DNA of 64,000 nucleotides. It comes from Bacillus albus. GTDB taxonomy: Bacteria; Bacillota; Bacilli; Bacillales; Bacillaceae_G. The notes under the pieces are model-generated. The model had not been told where the DNA came from and searched no databases. It saw only the letters and a program-made list of their open reading frames with translations. Of the stretch, positions 1-9,770 are shown piece by piece. The stretch is from positions 62,001 to 126,000 of the forward strand of contig NZ_MAOE01000121.1 of assembly GCF_001884185.1 (NCBI RefSeq), read 5' to 3'. Position 1 is the first letter of the stretch; each line of letters begins with the position of its first letter. A program made the position numbers and the translations under genes.

Positions 1-1308
1 TGATAATGGCGTAATATCCTTTAACTCATTATTAGGTAAATCTAATTCTGTAAGCTGAGTCATTTTAGCAAGTGGTGTCACATCTTCTATTTTGTTTTTC
101 CCGATAAATAATTTATTTAATTGATTCATTTGTTCAATACCCGATAAATCTTTAACTTTATTACGCGTTAATACTAAGTCCTTTAAAGGTAATGAATATA
201 ACGGTTTAATATCTTCAATTTGATTACCCGCTAAAGTTAAGTATGTTACATTTTTCAATGCGCTTAATGGAGCAACATTTGTAATTTTATTATTTGCTAA
301 ATTCAAGTAATCTAGTTGTTCCATTTTCGATAATGCTGTTACATCTTCTATTTGGTTGCCTGATAGATATAAACTTTTTACATTTTTCATTTCAACTAAT
401 GGTGCAACGTTTGTAATTTTATTATTACTTAAATCAAGAGATTCTAAATTCTCCATCTTAACAAGTGGCGTTACATCTGAAAATTCATTACCACGCAAAG
501 CTAAATGATTTAATTGCTTTAAGTTCGCAAAGAACGACGGATCTTTTATCTTCGCATTCGCAACTGTTAAAGATTTTAAATTTGGCATATATTTTAATGC
601 ACTATAATCAAGAATCTCATTCGTATTTAAAAACAAGTTCTTTACTTGTAATAACTCTTCTTTCGTAATAGGTGTATTTAAATCTTTTCTATTAAATACT
701 TTTTTATTAACGAGTTCTCTTAATTTATTATCTGTTATCATATTTTGATTATCAACTGGATTATCCGTTTCCGTATTGCCTGAATTAGAGTTATCATCTG
801 TTTTCTCTGTTTCTTTCTCACCTACAGTTGGATCTTTAATTTCAAATTGAACCTGATATTTGTGATCATATCCGATAGCCGGAATAAGTATATGCATTTG
901 CATATTGTGCTTCTTCTCAAACTCGCCAATTTCAAATTGAACTACTTTCGTTCCATTCTTCCTCTTATCTTCTGACAAAACTTTCACATCATGAAATACA
1001 CCCGGCTGGTTTCTTTCTTCTATTCTAAGATATTGAAAATAATCGCTATCTTGCATTGTTACAATAACAATTTTTTTCCCGTCTGCAATCGTTACTTTAG
1101 GATCTTTTATATATTGAGAAACCATAGATGGCTCGTCTTTTTGGTCCTTATATATTCTAATCTCAGTATCGTATGTACGTTCACTCGCTGCTACGACTGA
1201 TTGATTTGCTTCAACTTTTAGTGCTGCTAATGCTGGAGTAGAGTATGCGGCAAATGGAATTGCTAATGTTGTGGCTACTACTAACGCCTTCATATATTTT
1301 TTTTTCAA
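1..1308 (-). CDS. ilsA: IlsA-like NEAT/leucine-rich-repeat surface protein, 3' part missing
   Basis: A surface haem/ferritin iron-acquisition protein, cut by the window edge after 436 codons. The N-terminus is a signal peptide (MKKKYMKALVVATT... ending near TPALAA). It is followed by a NEAT-like beta domain; the segment SQYIKDPKVTIADGKKIVIVTM and the later YFQYL are typical haem-binding landmarks. After an acidic Ser/Thr linker come several 22-residue leucine-rich repeats of the internalin type (pattern NxIxxVxPLxxLxxLxxLxLxxN). IlsA of B. cereus has NEAT, LRR and C-terminal SLH domains; the SLH part would lie outside the window. The start is a TTG eight bases after a GGGGGA ribosome binding site; the next in-frame ATG lies five codons further in and has no such site. 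Two Fur-type boxes upstream fit iron repression. The family is firm. The exact orthologue name is inferred from domain order. Confidence 0.85.
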   Translation of the reverse strand, partial: MKKKYMKALVVATTLAIPFAAYSTPALAALKVEANQSVVAASERTYDTEIRIYKDQKDEPSMVSQYIKDPKVTIADGKKIVIVTMQDSDYFQYLRIEERNQPGVFHDVKVLSEDKRKNGTKVVQFEIGEFEKKHNMQMHILIPAIGYDHKYQVQFEIKDPTVGEKETEKTDDNSNSGNTETDNPVDNQNMITDNKLRELVNKKVFNRKDLNTPITKEELLQVKNLFLNTNEILDYSALKYMPNLKSLTVANAKIKDPSFFANLKQLNHLALRGNEFSDVTPLVKMENLESLDLSNNKITNVAPLVEMKNVKSLYLSGNQIEDVTALSKMEQLDYLNLANNKITNVAPLSALKNVTYLTLAGNQIEDIKPLYSLPLKDLVLTRNKVKDLSGIEQMNQLNKLFIGKNKIEDVTPLAKMTQLTELDLPNNELKDITPLS

Positions 1309-1342
1309 AATAATGTCCCCTATCATATATAAATTTTATAAT

Positions 1343-1388
1343 TGATAATATTTATCAACTAACTACTAATAAATGATAATGAATATCA
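1343..1388 (-). promoter_or_regulatory. Two Fur boxes upstream of ilsA
   Basis: Two copies of the 7-1-7 Fur motif (TGATAATNATTATCA) are present: TGATAATATTTATCA at 1343-1357 and TGATAATGAATATCA at 1374-1388, each with one mismatch. Further TCATTATCATTG half sites follow to about 1400. They lie 35-80 bases before the TTG start of the NEAT-LRR gene, where its promoter should be, so iron-dependent repression is inferred. Confidence 0.85.
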
Positions 1389-1433
1389 TTATCATTGTCA
1401 ATGAGAATATTACATTAAATTTATATTTCCAAA

Positions 1434-1594
1434 GATAAAGTGAAACTTTAATCAGTGGGGGTTCTGTTCATCCCCCACTGATTATCAGCCCTCACCAATC
1501 GGGCTTTTACGAGCAGCCCGCCCCCCCACCTAACTTCTTTGCTTTCGCTGAATTTTGAGGCGGGGGTCTTACTGCCCGGCGAATAGCGGGATAA
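1434..1594 (+). repeat. bcr1-type repeat, copy 1
   Basis: About 160 bases starting GATAAAGTGAAACTTTAATC and ending GCGGGATAAAA. The other copy, at 39621-39779, is inverted and shares both ends and most of the interior (CCCACTGATTAT, AGCCCTCACCAATCGG, CACCTAACTTCTTTGCTTT). It has internal GC-rich inverted repeats and no ORF, and could fold as RNA. This matches the B. cereus group bcr1 dispersed element as I know it. It sits between the ilsA promoter and the end of a small gene. Confidence 0.8.
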
Positions 1595-1599
1595 AAAAT

Positions 1600-1629
1600 A
1601 AAAAGGCCCTTTATTCAGAGAGCCTTTTT
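1600..1629 (-). terminator. Terminator overlapping the end of the 39-residue gene
   Basis: The stem AAAAAGGC/GCCTTTTT encloses the TGA stop of the small gene on the minus strand. A-rich and T-rich flanks make it usable as an intrinsic terminator. Confidence 0.55.
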
Positions 1630-1734
1630 ACTTATCGTATGAAGGATTTCACTTTTTTCTTTTTCATTAATAACACCAATTTTTTGCAAAATATTTGCAT
1701 ACAATACAAGTTTATTATATATCCGTTCTGACAT
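1615..1734 (-). CDS. Small hypothetical protein, 39 residues
   Basis: A short ORF beginning MSERIYNKLVLYANILQKIG and ending ISKKAL. It starts at ATG with GGGAG five bases upstream and ends inside a terminator-like hairpin. The protein is charged and probably helical, with no membrane segment or cysteine. I do not recognise a family. Its size and amphipathic pattern resemble small Bacillus regulators of the Spo0E or SinI kind, but the SQELD motif of Spo0E-like phosphatases is absent. It stands alone between bcr1 and the DeoR gene. Confidence 0.6.
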   Translation of the reverse strand: MSERIYNKLVLYANILQKIGVINEKEKSEILHTISKKAL

Positions 1735-1858
1735 AATTCTCCCTTCTTTCCTTCGACCAACTTTTTTTATATTGGTAAATTATATGAAAGAGATGAGAAA
1801 ATGTGTCCACTTTTTGCATAAATACAAATCTTTTATCCTCGCTATTTACAAGCAGTAA

Positions 1859-1887
1859 AACTCCCACCTCAAAATCAGGTGGGAGTT
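1859..1887 (-). terminator. Terminator of the 2-AEP operon
   Basis: A perfect 11-bp stem AACTCCCACCT / AGGTGGGAGTT with a 7-base loop, just past the stop of the DeoR-type gene. A T run follows on the minus strand. Confidence 0.9.
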
Positions 1888-1895
1888 CAATTTAT

Positions 1896-2678
1896 TTAGC
1901 AAATTGTCCATTGAATATTATACTTTCTAACTTCCTCTTCAAAACTATAAGGCATTTTCTTATCACAAATTACGTGTTGAATACGTGAAAACGCTGCTAT
2001 TCGGTAATTCCCTTTTACCCCTACTTTTGTATGATCACATAAAATATATGTTTTCTCCGCTAATTTCATCATCGCTTCTGACAGTTTTGCCTTTTCTAAT
2101 TCAAAACTAGAAACCCCAAAACCGGGTAACAATCCATCAATCGAAACGAATGCTTTATGAAAATGAAATTGCTGGATCACTTGCTGTGAAATAGATCCTG
2201 ATACACGTGAATGCTTTGGAGATACTTTTCCGCCAATAAATAAAACTTCACCGTGAAACATCTTTTTATTGATAGAAGAAATTAATTGTGTCGCTACTGG
2301 AAATGAACTTGTTACAATCGTTAAATTTTTACGATGGACAAGATATGGCACCATTTGAAGAGGTGTACTTCCGTCATCAATCGCAATAACATCCCCATCT
2401 TCCACAAACGTTGCTGCTTTATACCCAATTCTCTTCTTCTCTTCTATATGCAGCATCTCTCGTTCTAACATCGGTGCCTCTATTCCAGCTCCCGGAAGTT
2501 GTACAGCCCCACCATACACTTTCTTCAACTTCTTTTCACGATCTAATTCTTCTAAATAACGGCGAATCGTCTCTGTTGATACAGCAAATTCTCTCGCTAA
2601 CTCTGAAACTTTTACTTTCCCTTTAAACTCTACCTTCTCAAGAATGGTTCGCTTTCTTTCTTCACCTACTACAGACAT
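1896..2678 (-). CDS. DeoR-family transcriptional regulator
   Basis: 260 residues, the normal DeoR/GlpR length. Residues about 6-60 form the winged helix (KVSELAREFAVSTETIRRYL, where the ETIRRYL recognition helix is diagnostic). Residues about 75-235 form the DeoR sensor domain, which binds a phosphorylated small molecule (DDGSTPLQMVPYL..., SIDGLLPGFGVSSFELEKA). It is the last gene of a leftward phosphonate cluster, 40 bases after the saccharopine-dehydrogenase-like gene, and is followed by a strong terminator. By position it should control 2-aminoethylphosphonate use, perhaps sensing phosphonoacetaldehyde or a related metabolite; that ligand is inference. Confidence 0.88.
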   Translation of the reverse strand: MSVVGEERKRTILEKVEFKGKVKVSELAREFAVSTETIRRYLEELDREKKLKKVYGGAVQLPGAGIEAPMLEREMLHIEEKKRIGYKAATFVEDGDVIAIDDGSTPLQMVPYLVHRKNLTIVTSSFPVATQLISSINKKMFHGEVLFIGGKVSPKHSRVSGSISQQVIQQFHFHKAFVSIDGLLPGFGVSSFELEKAKLSEAMMKLAEKTYILCDHTKVGVKGNYRIAAFSRIQHVICDKKMPYSFEEEVRKYNIQWTIC

Positions 2679-2718
2679 AGCTTCACCCCATTGATTTCTA
2701 CCTCATAAACTGCCTTAC

Positions 2719-3903
2719 TTATACAAATTTATAACTTTCTTTTTCAGTAAAAACTTCTTCATGAATATGAATACCACGCTTTTTTAGTTCATCAAAAATA
2801 ATTTGTGGATTTAGAAAAGCTTCCTCAGGTGTCACAACACCAGCTTGATTTACATTCCCTTTTGCGATTAACTCTGCAGCTATCCCAAATGGAATACCGA
2901 CGTTTCTTGTATAAGCCCTTAATTTTTCCCATCCTACAACAGACCCATCAGATAGCGGGTGTGTATGATATAATACGTGCCTTTGTTTCTCATTATTTTT
3001 CATACCTATTACTTCTACATGAAGTGCGTAACCGTAAATTTCCGTTTCTTGTCCTTCTTTCGATTGCAATAAATACTTCGAAATACAATCCATAATGCCA
3101 ATCGCTTCTCCATTTATTTCAACTTGATCATTACGCAATATACCATAATCATATAAAGCAAGTACAAGTTGCATATTTTGCTTTGGCCAAGTTCCTCTCG
3201 TCTCTATCAGTTTGACGCCTTTACTTTCTAGTGCTTTCGCTAACGTATTCGTTTCAGAATGCGGGATTATATACTGCGTTGCCTTACCATAAGGCGCCGG
3301 TAATTCAATTTCCCTCGGACGCGCAAACGGAGGTACTTGCTTAAATTCACCATCTTCATACACTGTACGTGATGGTAAATGTGGATCATATTCATATGTC
3401 GTTGTTTCTGTAATTGATGCAGAAAAAGCAATTGGACGATACGAACCGTGACTGACACGAACTGACTCTACAGTATCAAGCTGATTTGCTGCATGCATTG
3501 CCATCATTTGCGTTACACCTGGCGTCATACCAAAACCAGGTAAACACGTTTTTCCATTTTGAACAAATATAGAATGTGAATCATTTTCTTCACCAAATCC
3601 ATTCAAATTCACACCGTGACAACCTGCTTCTGCAATACATCGAGTAGACAAGCCATTTAGCTTAATTGTCGTACCGTCCATTACAATGTCGTAACCTTTC
3701 ATTTTTGCAACCGTATCCTCGTGATTCTTTACGTCTACTTTCACAAAATCTACGCGAGGATCGTTGAGCCATTCTACTACTTTCAGGCCCTCTTCTTCAT
3801 TAAAATCCGCTACTGTAATCGTCTCAAAAGATGAAAATTGTACTAAATCTAAAATTGCTTCACGACAAATTTTACCTGCTCCACCTAAGCAAAATACTTT
3901 CAA
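2719..3903 (-). CDS. Saccharopine dehydrogenase-like oxidoreductase in the 2-AEP cluster
   Basis: 394 residues. The N-terminal Rossmann motif [10 protein letters not shown] (residues 7-16) and the ADFNEEEG nucleotide-specificity segment identify the saccharopine dehydrogenase-like NAD(P)-binding family. The C-terminal half resembles the same family's catalytic domain. Its start codon overlaps the phnW stop in ATGA, so the two are translationally coupled. Lysine metabolism is unlikely in this setting. A role in handling an amino-acid or imine product of phosphonate breakdown is inferred, and the substrate is unknown. It is the one gene of the cluster without an obvious place in the known PhnW-PhnX route. 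Confidence 0.8.
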   Translation of the reverse strand: MKVFCLGGAGKICREAILDLVQFSSFETITVADFNEEEGLKVVEWLNDPRVDFVKVDVKNHEDTVAKMKGYDIVMDGTTIKLNGLSTRCIAEAGCHGVNLNGFGEENDSHSIFVQNGKTCLPGFGMTPGVTQMMAMHAANQLDTVESVRVSHGSYRPIAFSASITETTTYEYDPHLPSRTVYEDGEFKQVPPFARPREIELPAPYGKATQYIIPHSETNTLAKALESKGVKLIETRGTWPKQNMQLVLALYDYGILRNDQVEINGEAIGIMDCISKYLLQSKEGQETEIYGYALHVEVIGMKNNEKQRHVLYHTHPLSDGSVVGWEKLRAYTRNVGIPFGIAAELIAKGNVNQAGVVTPEEAFLNPQIIFDELKKRGIHIHEEVFTEKESYKFV

Positions 3904-4997
3904 CCTATAACAACCCCTTTAGCAATACTATCAACTAAGCGATTAATATCTGCCTCATGTACATCACCGATATTTCCAATGCGGAATGTATCTACTTTTG
4001 AAATCTTACCTGGATAAATAACAAAGCCATCATGCTTTAATTCATTATATAATTGCTCAAAATCGAACCACTCTTCTGGATAAATAAAGGATGTGATAAT
4101 AGGCGACTGGTATTTTTCATCTACTAATGGCCTAAATCCGATTTCTCTCATTCTACTGACTAATAATTTTTGATTGTTATCATAACGATTGTAACGTGCT
4201 TCTACTCCGCCCTCTTTTTCTAATTCAAGTAGTGCTTGATAAAAAGCGTGTACAACATGTGTAGGTGACGTAAAACGCCATTTCCCATTTTGATTTTCCA
4301 TCGTTTCCCACTGATCGTATAAATCTAGTGATAATGAACGTGCTTGTCCTTTACATTTCAACAATTCATCGCGCTTTGCAATAACAAAGCCGAACCCAGG
4401 AACACCTTGAATACATTTATTCGCACTGCTAATTAAAAAGTCAATTTGCAACTCATCGATATCTATTTCAATACCACCAAAACTACTCATTGCATCAACT
4501 AGTGTTACTTTTCCGTATTGCTTCCCTAATTTACATACATCTACAATTGGATTGATAATACCTGTTGTTGTTTCACAATGAACAACTGCAATGTGTGTAA
4601 TCTCTTTATCTTGTTGCAATATCTTTTCTACTTCTACAAGATTAGTAGGCTCCCACTCTTCTGTTTGACTGACCACCACATCTATATGTAACATCTCTGC
4701 CATTTGTACAATTCGTTTACCGTACGCACCATTTGTACAAACGAGCAGCTTACCATTTTTAGGAATGACAGAACCAATGACTGCTTCAACTGAAAACGTA
4801 CCGCTTCCTTGCATTAAAACAGTTGTATATTTCTCTTCTTCCTTCGTTGCTAACGATACAAGTTTAGCTCTTACCTCTTGTACCATTGTGTTATATTCAG
4901 CATCCCACGTACACCAATCGTATAACATAACCTCTTTTACTGTTTTTGTTGTCGTTAATGGCCCTGGCGTTAATAATAAGTAGTGATTTTCAGTCAT
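3900..4997 (-). CDS. phnW: 2-aminoethylphosphonate--pyruvate transaminase PhnW
   Basis: 365 residues, a fold-type I PLP enzyme. It converts 2-aminoethylphosphonate and pyruvate to phosphonoacetaldehyde and alanine in the cytoplasm. The N-terminal [10 protein letters not shown] segment, the [12 protein letters not shown] substrate loop, the PLP-binding [10 protein letters not shown] (Asp168) and the Schiff-base lysine in [12 protein letters not shown] (Lys194) are all present. The product is the substrate of PhnX, encoded 15 bases upstream in the same operon. It is translationally coupled to the next gene. Confidence 0.95.
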   Translation of the reverse strand: MTENHYLLLTPGPLTTTKTVKEVMLYDWCTWDAEYNTMVQEVRAKLVSLATKEEEKYTTVLMQGSGTFSVEAVIGSVIPKNGKLLVCTNGAYGKRIVQMAEMLHIDVVVSQTEEWEPTNLVEVEKILQQDKEITHIAVVHCETTTGIINPIVDVCKLGKQYGKVTLVDAMSSFGGIEIDIDELQIDFLISSANKCIQGVPGFGFVIAKRDELLKCKGQARSLSLDLYDQWETMENQNGKWRFTSPTHVVHAFYQALLELEKEGGVEARYNRYDNNQKLLVSRMREIGFRPLVDEKYQSPIITSFIYPEEWFDFEQLYNELKHDGFVIYPGKISKVDTFRIGNIGDVHEADINRLVDSIAKGVVIG

Positions 4998-5012
4998 GAT
5001 CCTAATCCCCTT

Positions 5013-5807
5013 TTATGAAATAATAAGTTCTTGTTTTTCGATATGTTCCATTACGCTTTCAAGTTCCTGCATCGTTTCCATCGTAAAGTGTGCTCCATTT
5101 TCAACGAAACGATTACGAACGACTTCTATTTTTTCACGAAGTTCTGCTGGATCCATATTCTCCACTTCCTCTTCCGTTAAGCCGAGCTCGCTACTGCCAA
5201 GAATTACACCAACTGTCCACATTCCAGCATTTCTTCCCTCTTTCATATCCGATACTGTGTCCCCAACTTTTATCATACGATTCATTGGATATACACCAAG
5301 TTCCATCGCATTTTTATAGCACATCCACGGATATGGACGACCGGCTGGAACATCATCTGGCGTTACAAGAAAATCGGGTTTATACCCTTGAATCGCTGCT
5401 TCTTTTTCTACAATGTCCATCATTTCTCTCGTATAACCAGTCGTTGAACCAATTTTAATTCCGCGTTCACGTAAAGAGGCAATTACTTCTTTTACTCCAT
5501 TAATTGGCGTCGTATAGCGTGGTAAAATAGCGAAGAGAATCTCTTCAAATTCTTCATACATCTCATGAATGTCTGCTTCTGTTGGTAATTTTCTGAAAAC
5601 ACGGTTCCACTCACTGGCAATACGAGGCATTTCTGTAAGTGCTCTTACATGATCGATTTTTAATAACCCCATTGGCTTACGAGCTTCTTCTGCTGTAATT
5701 TCAACGCCGCGTTTATGGAAAATCTCCATAAATACTTCAAGTGGTGCAAAACATCCATAATCAACTGTCGTACCTGCCCAATCAAAAATAACTGCTTCTA
5801 TTTTCAT
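5013..5807 (-). CDS. phnX: Phosphonoacetaldehyde hydrolase PhnX
   Basis: 264 residues, HAD superfamily. It cleaves the C-P bond of phosphonoacetaldehyde to acetaldehyde and phosphate. The nucleophile motif DWAGTTVD (Asp9) and the cap-domain Schiff-base lysine in PMGLLKIDH (Lys50) are visible. The third HAD segment is KVGDTVSDMKEG. Published B. cereus numbering, as I recall it, is Asp12/Lys53, so this protein starts three codons later. Upstream of the ATG the frame reads ATG GAT TGA, a two-codon minicistron touching the start. AGGGTG serves as ribosome binding site. PhnX lies between the transporter and phnW. Confidence 0.95.
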   Translation of the reverse strand: MKIEAVIFDWAGTTVDYGCFAPLEVFMEIFHKRGVEITAEEARKPMGLLKIDHVRALTEMPRIASEWNRVFRKLPTEADIHEMYEEFEEILFAILPRYTTPINGVKEVIASLRERGIKIGSTTGYTREMMDIVEKEAAIQGYKPDFLVTPDDVPAGRPYPWMCYKNAMELGVYPMNRMIKVGDTVSDMKEGRNAGMWTVGVILGSSELGLTEEEVENMDPAELREKIEVVRNRFVENGAHFTMETMQELESVMEHIEKQELIIS

Positions 5808-5828
5808 TCAATCCATCACCCTTCTTAT

Positions 5829-7586
5829 TTATCTTTTTTGCCATTGTGAAGTTCGGTTACGAAGTGCTTTCGTTCCCCATTCATATACAACTCTTACTAC
5901 AATATTTGTAACAACAATCAGTACACTCATTGCAGCTGCTGGTGCCACATTTCCTGCATCATCCATATTTACAATTGATACGGCAGCTAGTTTAAAATCA
6001 GCCGAGTATAGGAATACAACTGCCGAGACAGTTACCATTGAATTTACGAAATAGTACATTACCATTTCTAAAATTGCCGGTAAACACATCGGCACTGTTA
6101 CTCGAAAGAATGTTTTATAAAACGGGATGCCCATTGACTGTGAAACAAGTTCAAATTCTCGGTCTAATTTCTTTAAAGCCGTCGTTGCCGTAACAAATGT
6201 TACAGAATAAAAATGAATGATATTGACTAGTACTAACACAACGATCGTTCCGTATAGAGAATGAAACGGGTTCGTTACGGAAAGTCCAAAGATTTGTATT
6301 GTTGGTTGACTAAAGAAGAAGACATAGCCTAACCCAAGTACTAAACCTGGTATCGCTAAAGGCACGATAGAGAAAAAGTAACCTGCTTTTCGGAAAAATT
6401 GTAGCTGATTTATTTTCTCAATCGCATAAGCGAACATAAATGTTAAAATCGCTCCAATAACCGCTGTAATTGCGGAAACAATTACACTATTTTTAAACGC
6501 TTCAAGTCCATCTCCTGTTAAACTTGAAAAATTAAAATGCTCAAATGTAAAACTCATATTATATGGCCATACTTTCACACTTGCAGCAATACCAACTGCC
6601 ACAAATAATAGAATGATCATAAGCGTTACTACGCTACAATATACGAATGAAATAACATCTCGTTTCTTATTATTTATTATTCTGTAAGGTACTGATTTAG
6701 AAGATAAGAGATTTGCCTGCTTTCTTTGCGTAATGCGATCAACTGCAAATGCAAATATAGCTGGAATTAATAAAATCATTCCGACAGTTGCACCCATCGG
6801 CATATTTTGCTGCCCAATTACTTGCTTATATACGTCCGTAGCAAGTACATTATATTGCCCACCAACAATTTTTGGTGCCCCAAAATCAGTGAAACTAAGT
6901 GTAAACACAACGAACATTGCACTAATTAATCCGTACTTTACACTAGGTAAAGTAACAGTGAAAAATTGCTTTGTTTTACTCGCCCCTAGCATATTAGAAG
7001 CTTCATATAAACGATAATCAGATCCTTGAAAAGCAATTAATAATATAAGAAACGCTTGCGGAAATGTATACATGACTTCAGCCATTACAATTCCTACTGG
7101 TCCATATAAAGGGATTTGTATCCCTTCAAACAAACCAAACATTCCTTTCGTTACTAACCCTTGATTACCAAATAAATATGTAAGTGCAATACCATGCATC
7201 ATCGTTGGTGCGAATAATGGTAACAACGCGACATATTGAAATAGACGCTTCCCGAACACATTCGTACGAGCGATCGCATAGGCGTAAGCGAAAGCAAGTG
7301 TCACTGCAATAATTGTTGTCGCACCCGAAATCCATATCGTATTTTGCAATGATTGAACTAGCGTTGGAGTTGTGAAATATTTACTGAAATTCGCAACTCC
7401 AATGAAAGCTCCATCTTTATCATAAAAAGCTTGTGTAAACAATTGTAATAGTGGTAATACAAGCATGATCAAAAAAGCGAGGAGCATACCAATAATTAAT
7501 AGTCTTTGTATCCACTCTTCTTTACCGATACGTCTCTTAATCTTTTTTTTCGTACTTTCTACCTTGAAATTTTCTAACATCTCCAT
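5829..7586 (-). CDS. 2-AEP ABC transporter permease, two fused halves
   Basis: 585 residues with about 12 membrane segments. It consists of two tandem binding-protein-dependent permease domains, each carrying an EAA-type loop (EASNMLGASKTKQFFTVTLP and ELVSQSMGIPFYKTFFRVTVP). One polypeptide can therefore supply both permease halves, as in the FbpB/PhnU-V class of iron and phosphonate importers. Its start directly follows the ATPase stop. With the ATPase and lipoprotein upstream it forms a complete importer. The substrate assignment to 2-aminoethylphosphonate comes from phnX and phnW in the same operon. Confidence 0.88.
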   Translation of the reverse strand: MEMLENFKVESTKKKIKRRIGKEEWIQRLLIIGMLLAFLIMLVLPLLQLFTQAFYDKDGAFIGVANFSKYFTTPTLVQSLQNTIWISGATTIIAVTLAFAYAYAIARTNVFGKRLFQYVALLPLFAPTMMHGIALTYLFGNQGLVTKGMFGLFEGIQIPLYGPVGIVMAEVMYTFPQAFLILLIAFQGSDYRLYEASNMLGASKTKQFFTVTLPSVKYGLISAMFVVFTLSFTDFGAPKIVGGQYNVLATDVYKQVIGQQNMPMGATVGMILLIPAIFAFAVDRITQRKQANLLSSKSVPYRIINNKKRDVISFVYCSVVTLMIILLFVAVGIAASVKVWPYNMSFTFEHFNFSSLTGDGLEAFKNSVIVSAITAVIGAILTFMFAYAIEKINQLQFFRKAGYFFSIVPLAIPGLVLGLGYVFFFSQPTIQIFGLSVTNPFHSLYGTIVVLVLVNIIHFYSVTFVTATTALKKLDREFELVSQSMGIPFYKTFFRVTVPMCLPAILEMVMYYFVNSMVTVSAVVFLYSADFKLAAVSIVNMDDAGNVAPAAAMSVLIVVTNIVVRVVYEWGTKALRNRTSQWQKR

Positions 7587-8588
7587 CTATACAATGACCT
7601 TCTTTCCATATGACAACATATGATTTTCTGAGAAAGAGATTTGAATCGACTTTCCTTTTCTAATAGCGGTTTTTTCCACTTCTGATGCCAATATATCCAC
7701 TACAATTTTCTCGTTATAAAGATGTGTTTTTTCTTCTACGACTCGCACTTCTGTCCGATATACAGATCCTCGGAATTCCATGCTTTCCACAACCGTTTTA
7801 ATACCATCGTTTTGTACAATTGTTACATGTTCAGGACGAATTGCATGTTCTTCATTATTTTTCGAAAAGAAATTAATAGAACCAATAAAATCTGCCACAA
7901 ACGGATTCGCTGGTCTTTGATAAATCTCCTCTGGTGTTCCAATCTGCATAATTTCCGCATGATTCATTACAACAATTTTATCAGCCATCGTTAATGCCTC
8001 TTCTTGATCATGCGTGACCATAATAGTTGTTACTCCTACTTTTTCTTGCAAATCACGCATTTCTCTACGCAACTTTTCTCGCACTTTTGCATCTAAAGCA
8101 GATAACGGCTCATCGAGTAACAAAATATCCGGAGACAGAGCGAGCGCACGTGCAAGTGCCACTCGCTGCTGTTGTCCACCAGACATTTGAGCAGGATATT
8201 TATCTTTTACATTCAGCAAATCTACAAGTTCTAAGGCCTCTAGCGCTTTCTCTTTTACTTCTGCTTTTCCATATTTTTTTGTCTTTAAGCCATATTCAAT
8301 ATTTTCAAGTGCTGTTAAATTCGGAAATAATGCATACGATTGAAACACCATTCCGAAGTTTCTCTTTCCAGGAGGTAGTGCTGTAATATCTTTTCCATCC
8401 ACGGCTATACTACCTGTTGTCGCCTCTTCTAGCCCTGCTAAAATTCGAAGCAATGTTGTTTTCCCACAACCACTTGGGCCTAATAAACATACAAACTCAT
8501 TTTTCTTCACAGTAAAAGAAATATCTTTTAACGCTGTAAATGCATCAAACTGTTTTTGAATGTGTTGAATTGATAAATATTCGCTCAT
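7587..8588 (-). CDS. 2-AEP ABC transporter ATP-binding protein
   Basis: 333 residues from the ATG at 8588. The longer frame to 8651 would overlap the binding-protein gene and has no ribosome binding site, while GGGAGAG precedes this ATG. Walker A is GPSGCGKTT, the signature is [14 protein letters not shown], Walker B is [11 protein letters not shown], and the switch is [11 protein letters not shown]-terminal TOBE-like domain (AIRPEHV...) places it in the PotA/CysA/MalK-type subfamily. It energises the fused permease encoded immediately downstream. Confidence 0.93.
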   Translation of the reverse strand: MSEYLSIQHIQKQFDAFTALKDISFTVKKNEFVCLLGPSGCGKTTLLRILAGLEEATTGSIAVDGKDITALPPGKRNFGMVFQSYALFPNLTALENIEYGLKTKKYGKAEVKEKALEALELVDLLNVKDKYPAQMSGGQQQRVALARALALSPDILLLDEPLSALDAKVREKLRREMRDLQEKVGVTTIMVTHDQEEALTMADKIVVMNHAEIMQIGTPEEIYQRPANPFVADFIGSINFFSKNNEEHAIRPEHVTIVQNDGIKTVVESMEFRGSVYRTEVRVVEEKTHLYNEKIVVDILASEVEKTAIRKGKSIQISFSENHMLSYGKKVIV

Positions 8589-8608
8589 TTTTTCTCTCTC
8601 CCACTCAC

Positions 8609-9685
8609 TTACTTTTTCGGTTCTGCTTTTTGACCAAACTCTTTTTCCCATTTTTCTAAAATTTTGTCACGATTTTCTGCTGCCCACTTAAAGTCATTCT
8701 TTTTGTATAACTTTTCTGTTACGTCTTTAGGGAATCCATCTGGAAGTTTATAATCATTTTTAATTGTCGCAAATCCATTTTTCTCGAAGTATAACTTCAT
8801 TACATCATCAGTAATTGCCCAATCTAAAAATGCTTGCACTAATTTTTCATTTTTTGCGTTATCTTTTTTAATAAGTGCGTTCGCTTCTACTTCCCAACCT
8901 AATCCTTCTTTCGGTAACACTACTTCAACTGGTGCACCTTTTTGTTTCTCTTTTAAAGCACTATAAACCATTGATACACCAACTGGATATTCACCTGCAC
9001 CTGCTAATTTCGCTGGTTTTGAACCTGAATGAGTATAAGTTGCCATATTCTCATGAAGTTTCTTCATGTAATCCCAGCCTTTATCTTCACCCATAATTTG
9101 TAACCATGCAGAAACTGTTAAAAATCCTGTTCCAGAAGAAGCCGGATGTGGCATAACAAGCGTTCCTTTATATTCTGGTTTCGTTAAGTCTTCGTATGAT
9201 TCTGGCATCGGTAAATTTTTCTTCTTTAACTCTTCTTTATTTATAGCAATTCCCGTCATAAATGCCGTATTACCTACCCATTTTTCTGGTTGCTTATCAT
9301 CTTTAAATTGCGGAAGAACACGATCTGCTCCTTTTGGAGAGTATCCTTTTAACATATCTTTTTTATCTAAAGCTAATAGACTAGACGCTGCTGTTCCCCA
9401 TACAACATCTGCTTGTGTATTTTTTCCTTCAGCTAGCAATTTCGCTGTAATAACTCCAGTTGAATCACGAACAATGTTCAGTTTTACATCTGGATACTTC
9501 TGTTTAAAAGAATCAAGATAAATTGGTACAAGTTCTTCTTCGATCGCTGTGTAAACAGTTAATGATCCAGATAATTTATCATCTTTCACTTTTGCCCCAG
9601 CACTTTCTTCTTTCTTTGCACCACACCCTATTAATAACGAAAATACCATTCCAGTTGCTACAGCTTTAAAGATTGTTTTTTTCAC
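8609..9685 (-). CDS. 2-AEP ABC transporter substrate-binding lipoprotein
   Basis: 358 residues. The signal peptide ends in the lipobox LLIGC (acylated Cys21), so it is a membrane-anchored lipoprotein. The body is a type II periplasmic-binding fold of the iron(III)/phosphonate-binding group ([21 protein letters not shown]..., [12 protein letters not shown]). It is the first gene of the leftward operon of transporter, phnX, phnW, dehydrogenase and DeoR regulator, preceded by an AGGAGAGAGAG ribosome binding site. GTG is the start codon. Confidence 0.9.
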   Translation of the reverse strand: MKKTIFKAVATGMVFSLLIGCGAKKEESAGAKVKDDKLSGSLTVYTAIEEELVPIYLDSFKQKYPDVKLNIVRDSTGVITAKLLAEGKNTQADVVWGTAASSLLALDKKDMLKGYSPKGADRVLPQFKDDKQPEKWVGNTAFMTGIAINKEELKKKNLPMPESYEDLTKPEYKGTLVMPHPASSGTGFLTVSAWLQIMGEDKGWDYMKKLHENMATYTHSGSKPAKLAGAGEYPVGVSMVYSALKEKQKGAPVEVVLPKEGLGWEVEANALIKKDNAKNEKLVQAFLDWAITDDVMKLYFEKNGFATIKNDYKLPDGFPKDVTEKLYKKNDFKWAAENRDKILEKWEKEFGQKAEPKK

Positions 9686-9770
9686 TGTCTCTCTCTCCTT
9701 TTACAAATCTTATGTACAATTCAAATATAAACAACTAGTGTAAAAGCAGTATTAAACCAACATTAATCTT

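Noticed and set aside
8589-8651. 21-codon N-terminal extension of the 2-AEP ATPase
   Set aside because: It overlaps the binding-protein stop in another frame, lacks a ribosome site and is not part of the ATPase family.
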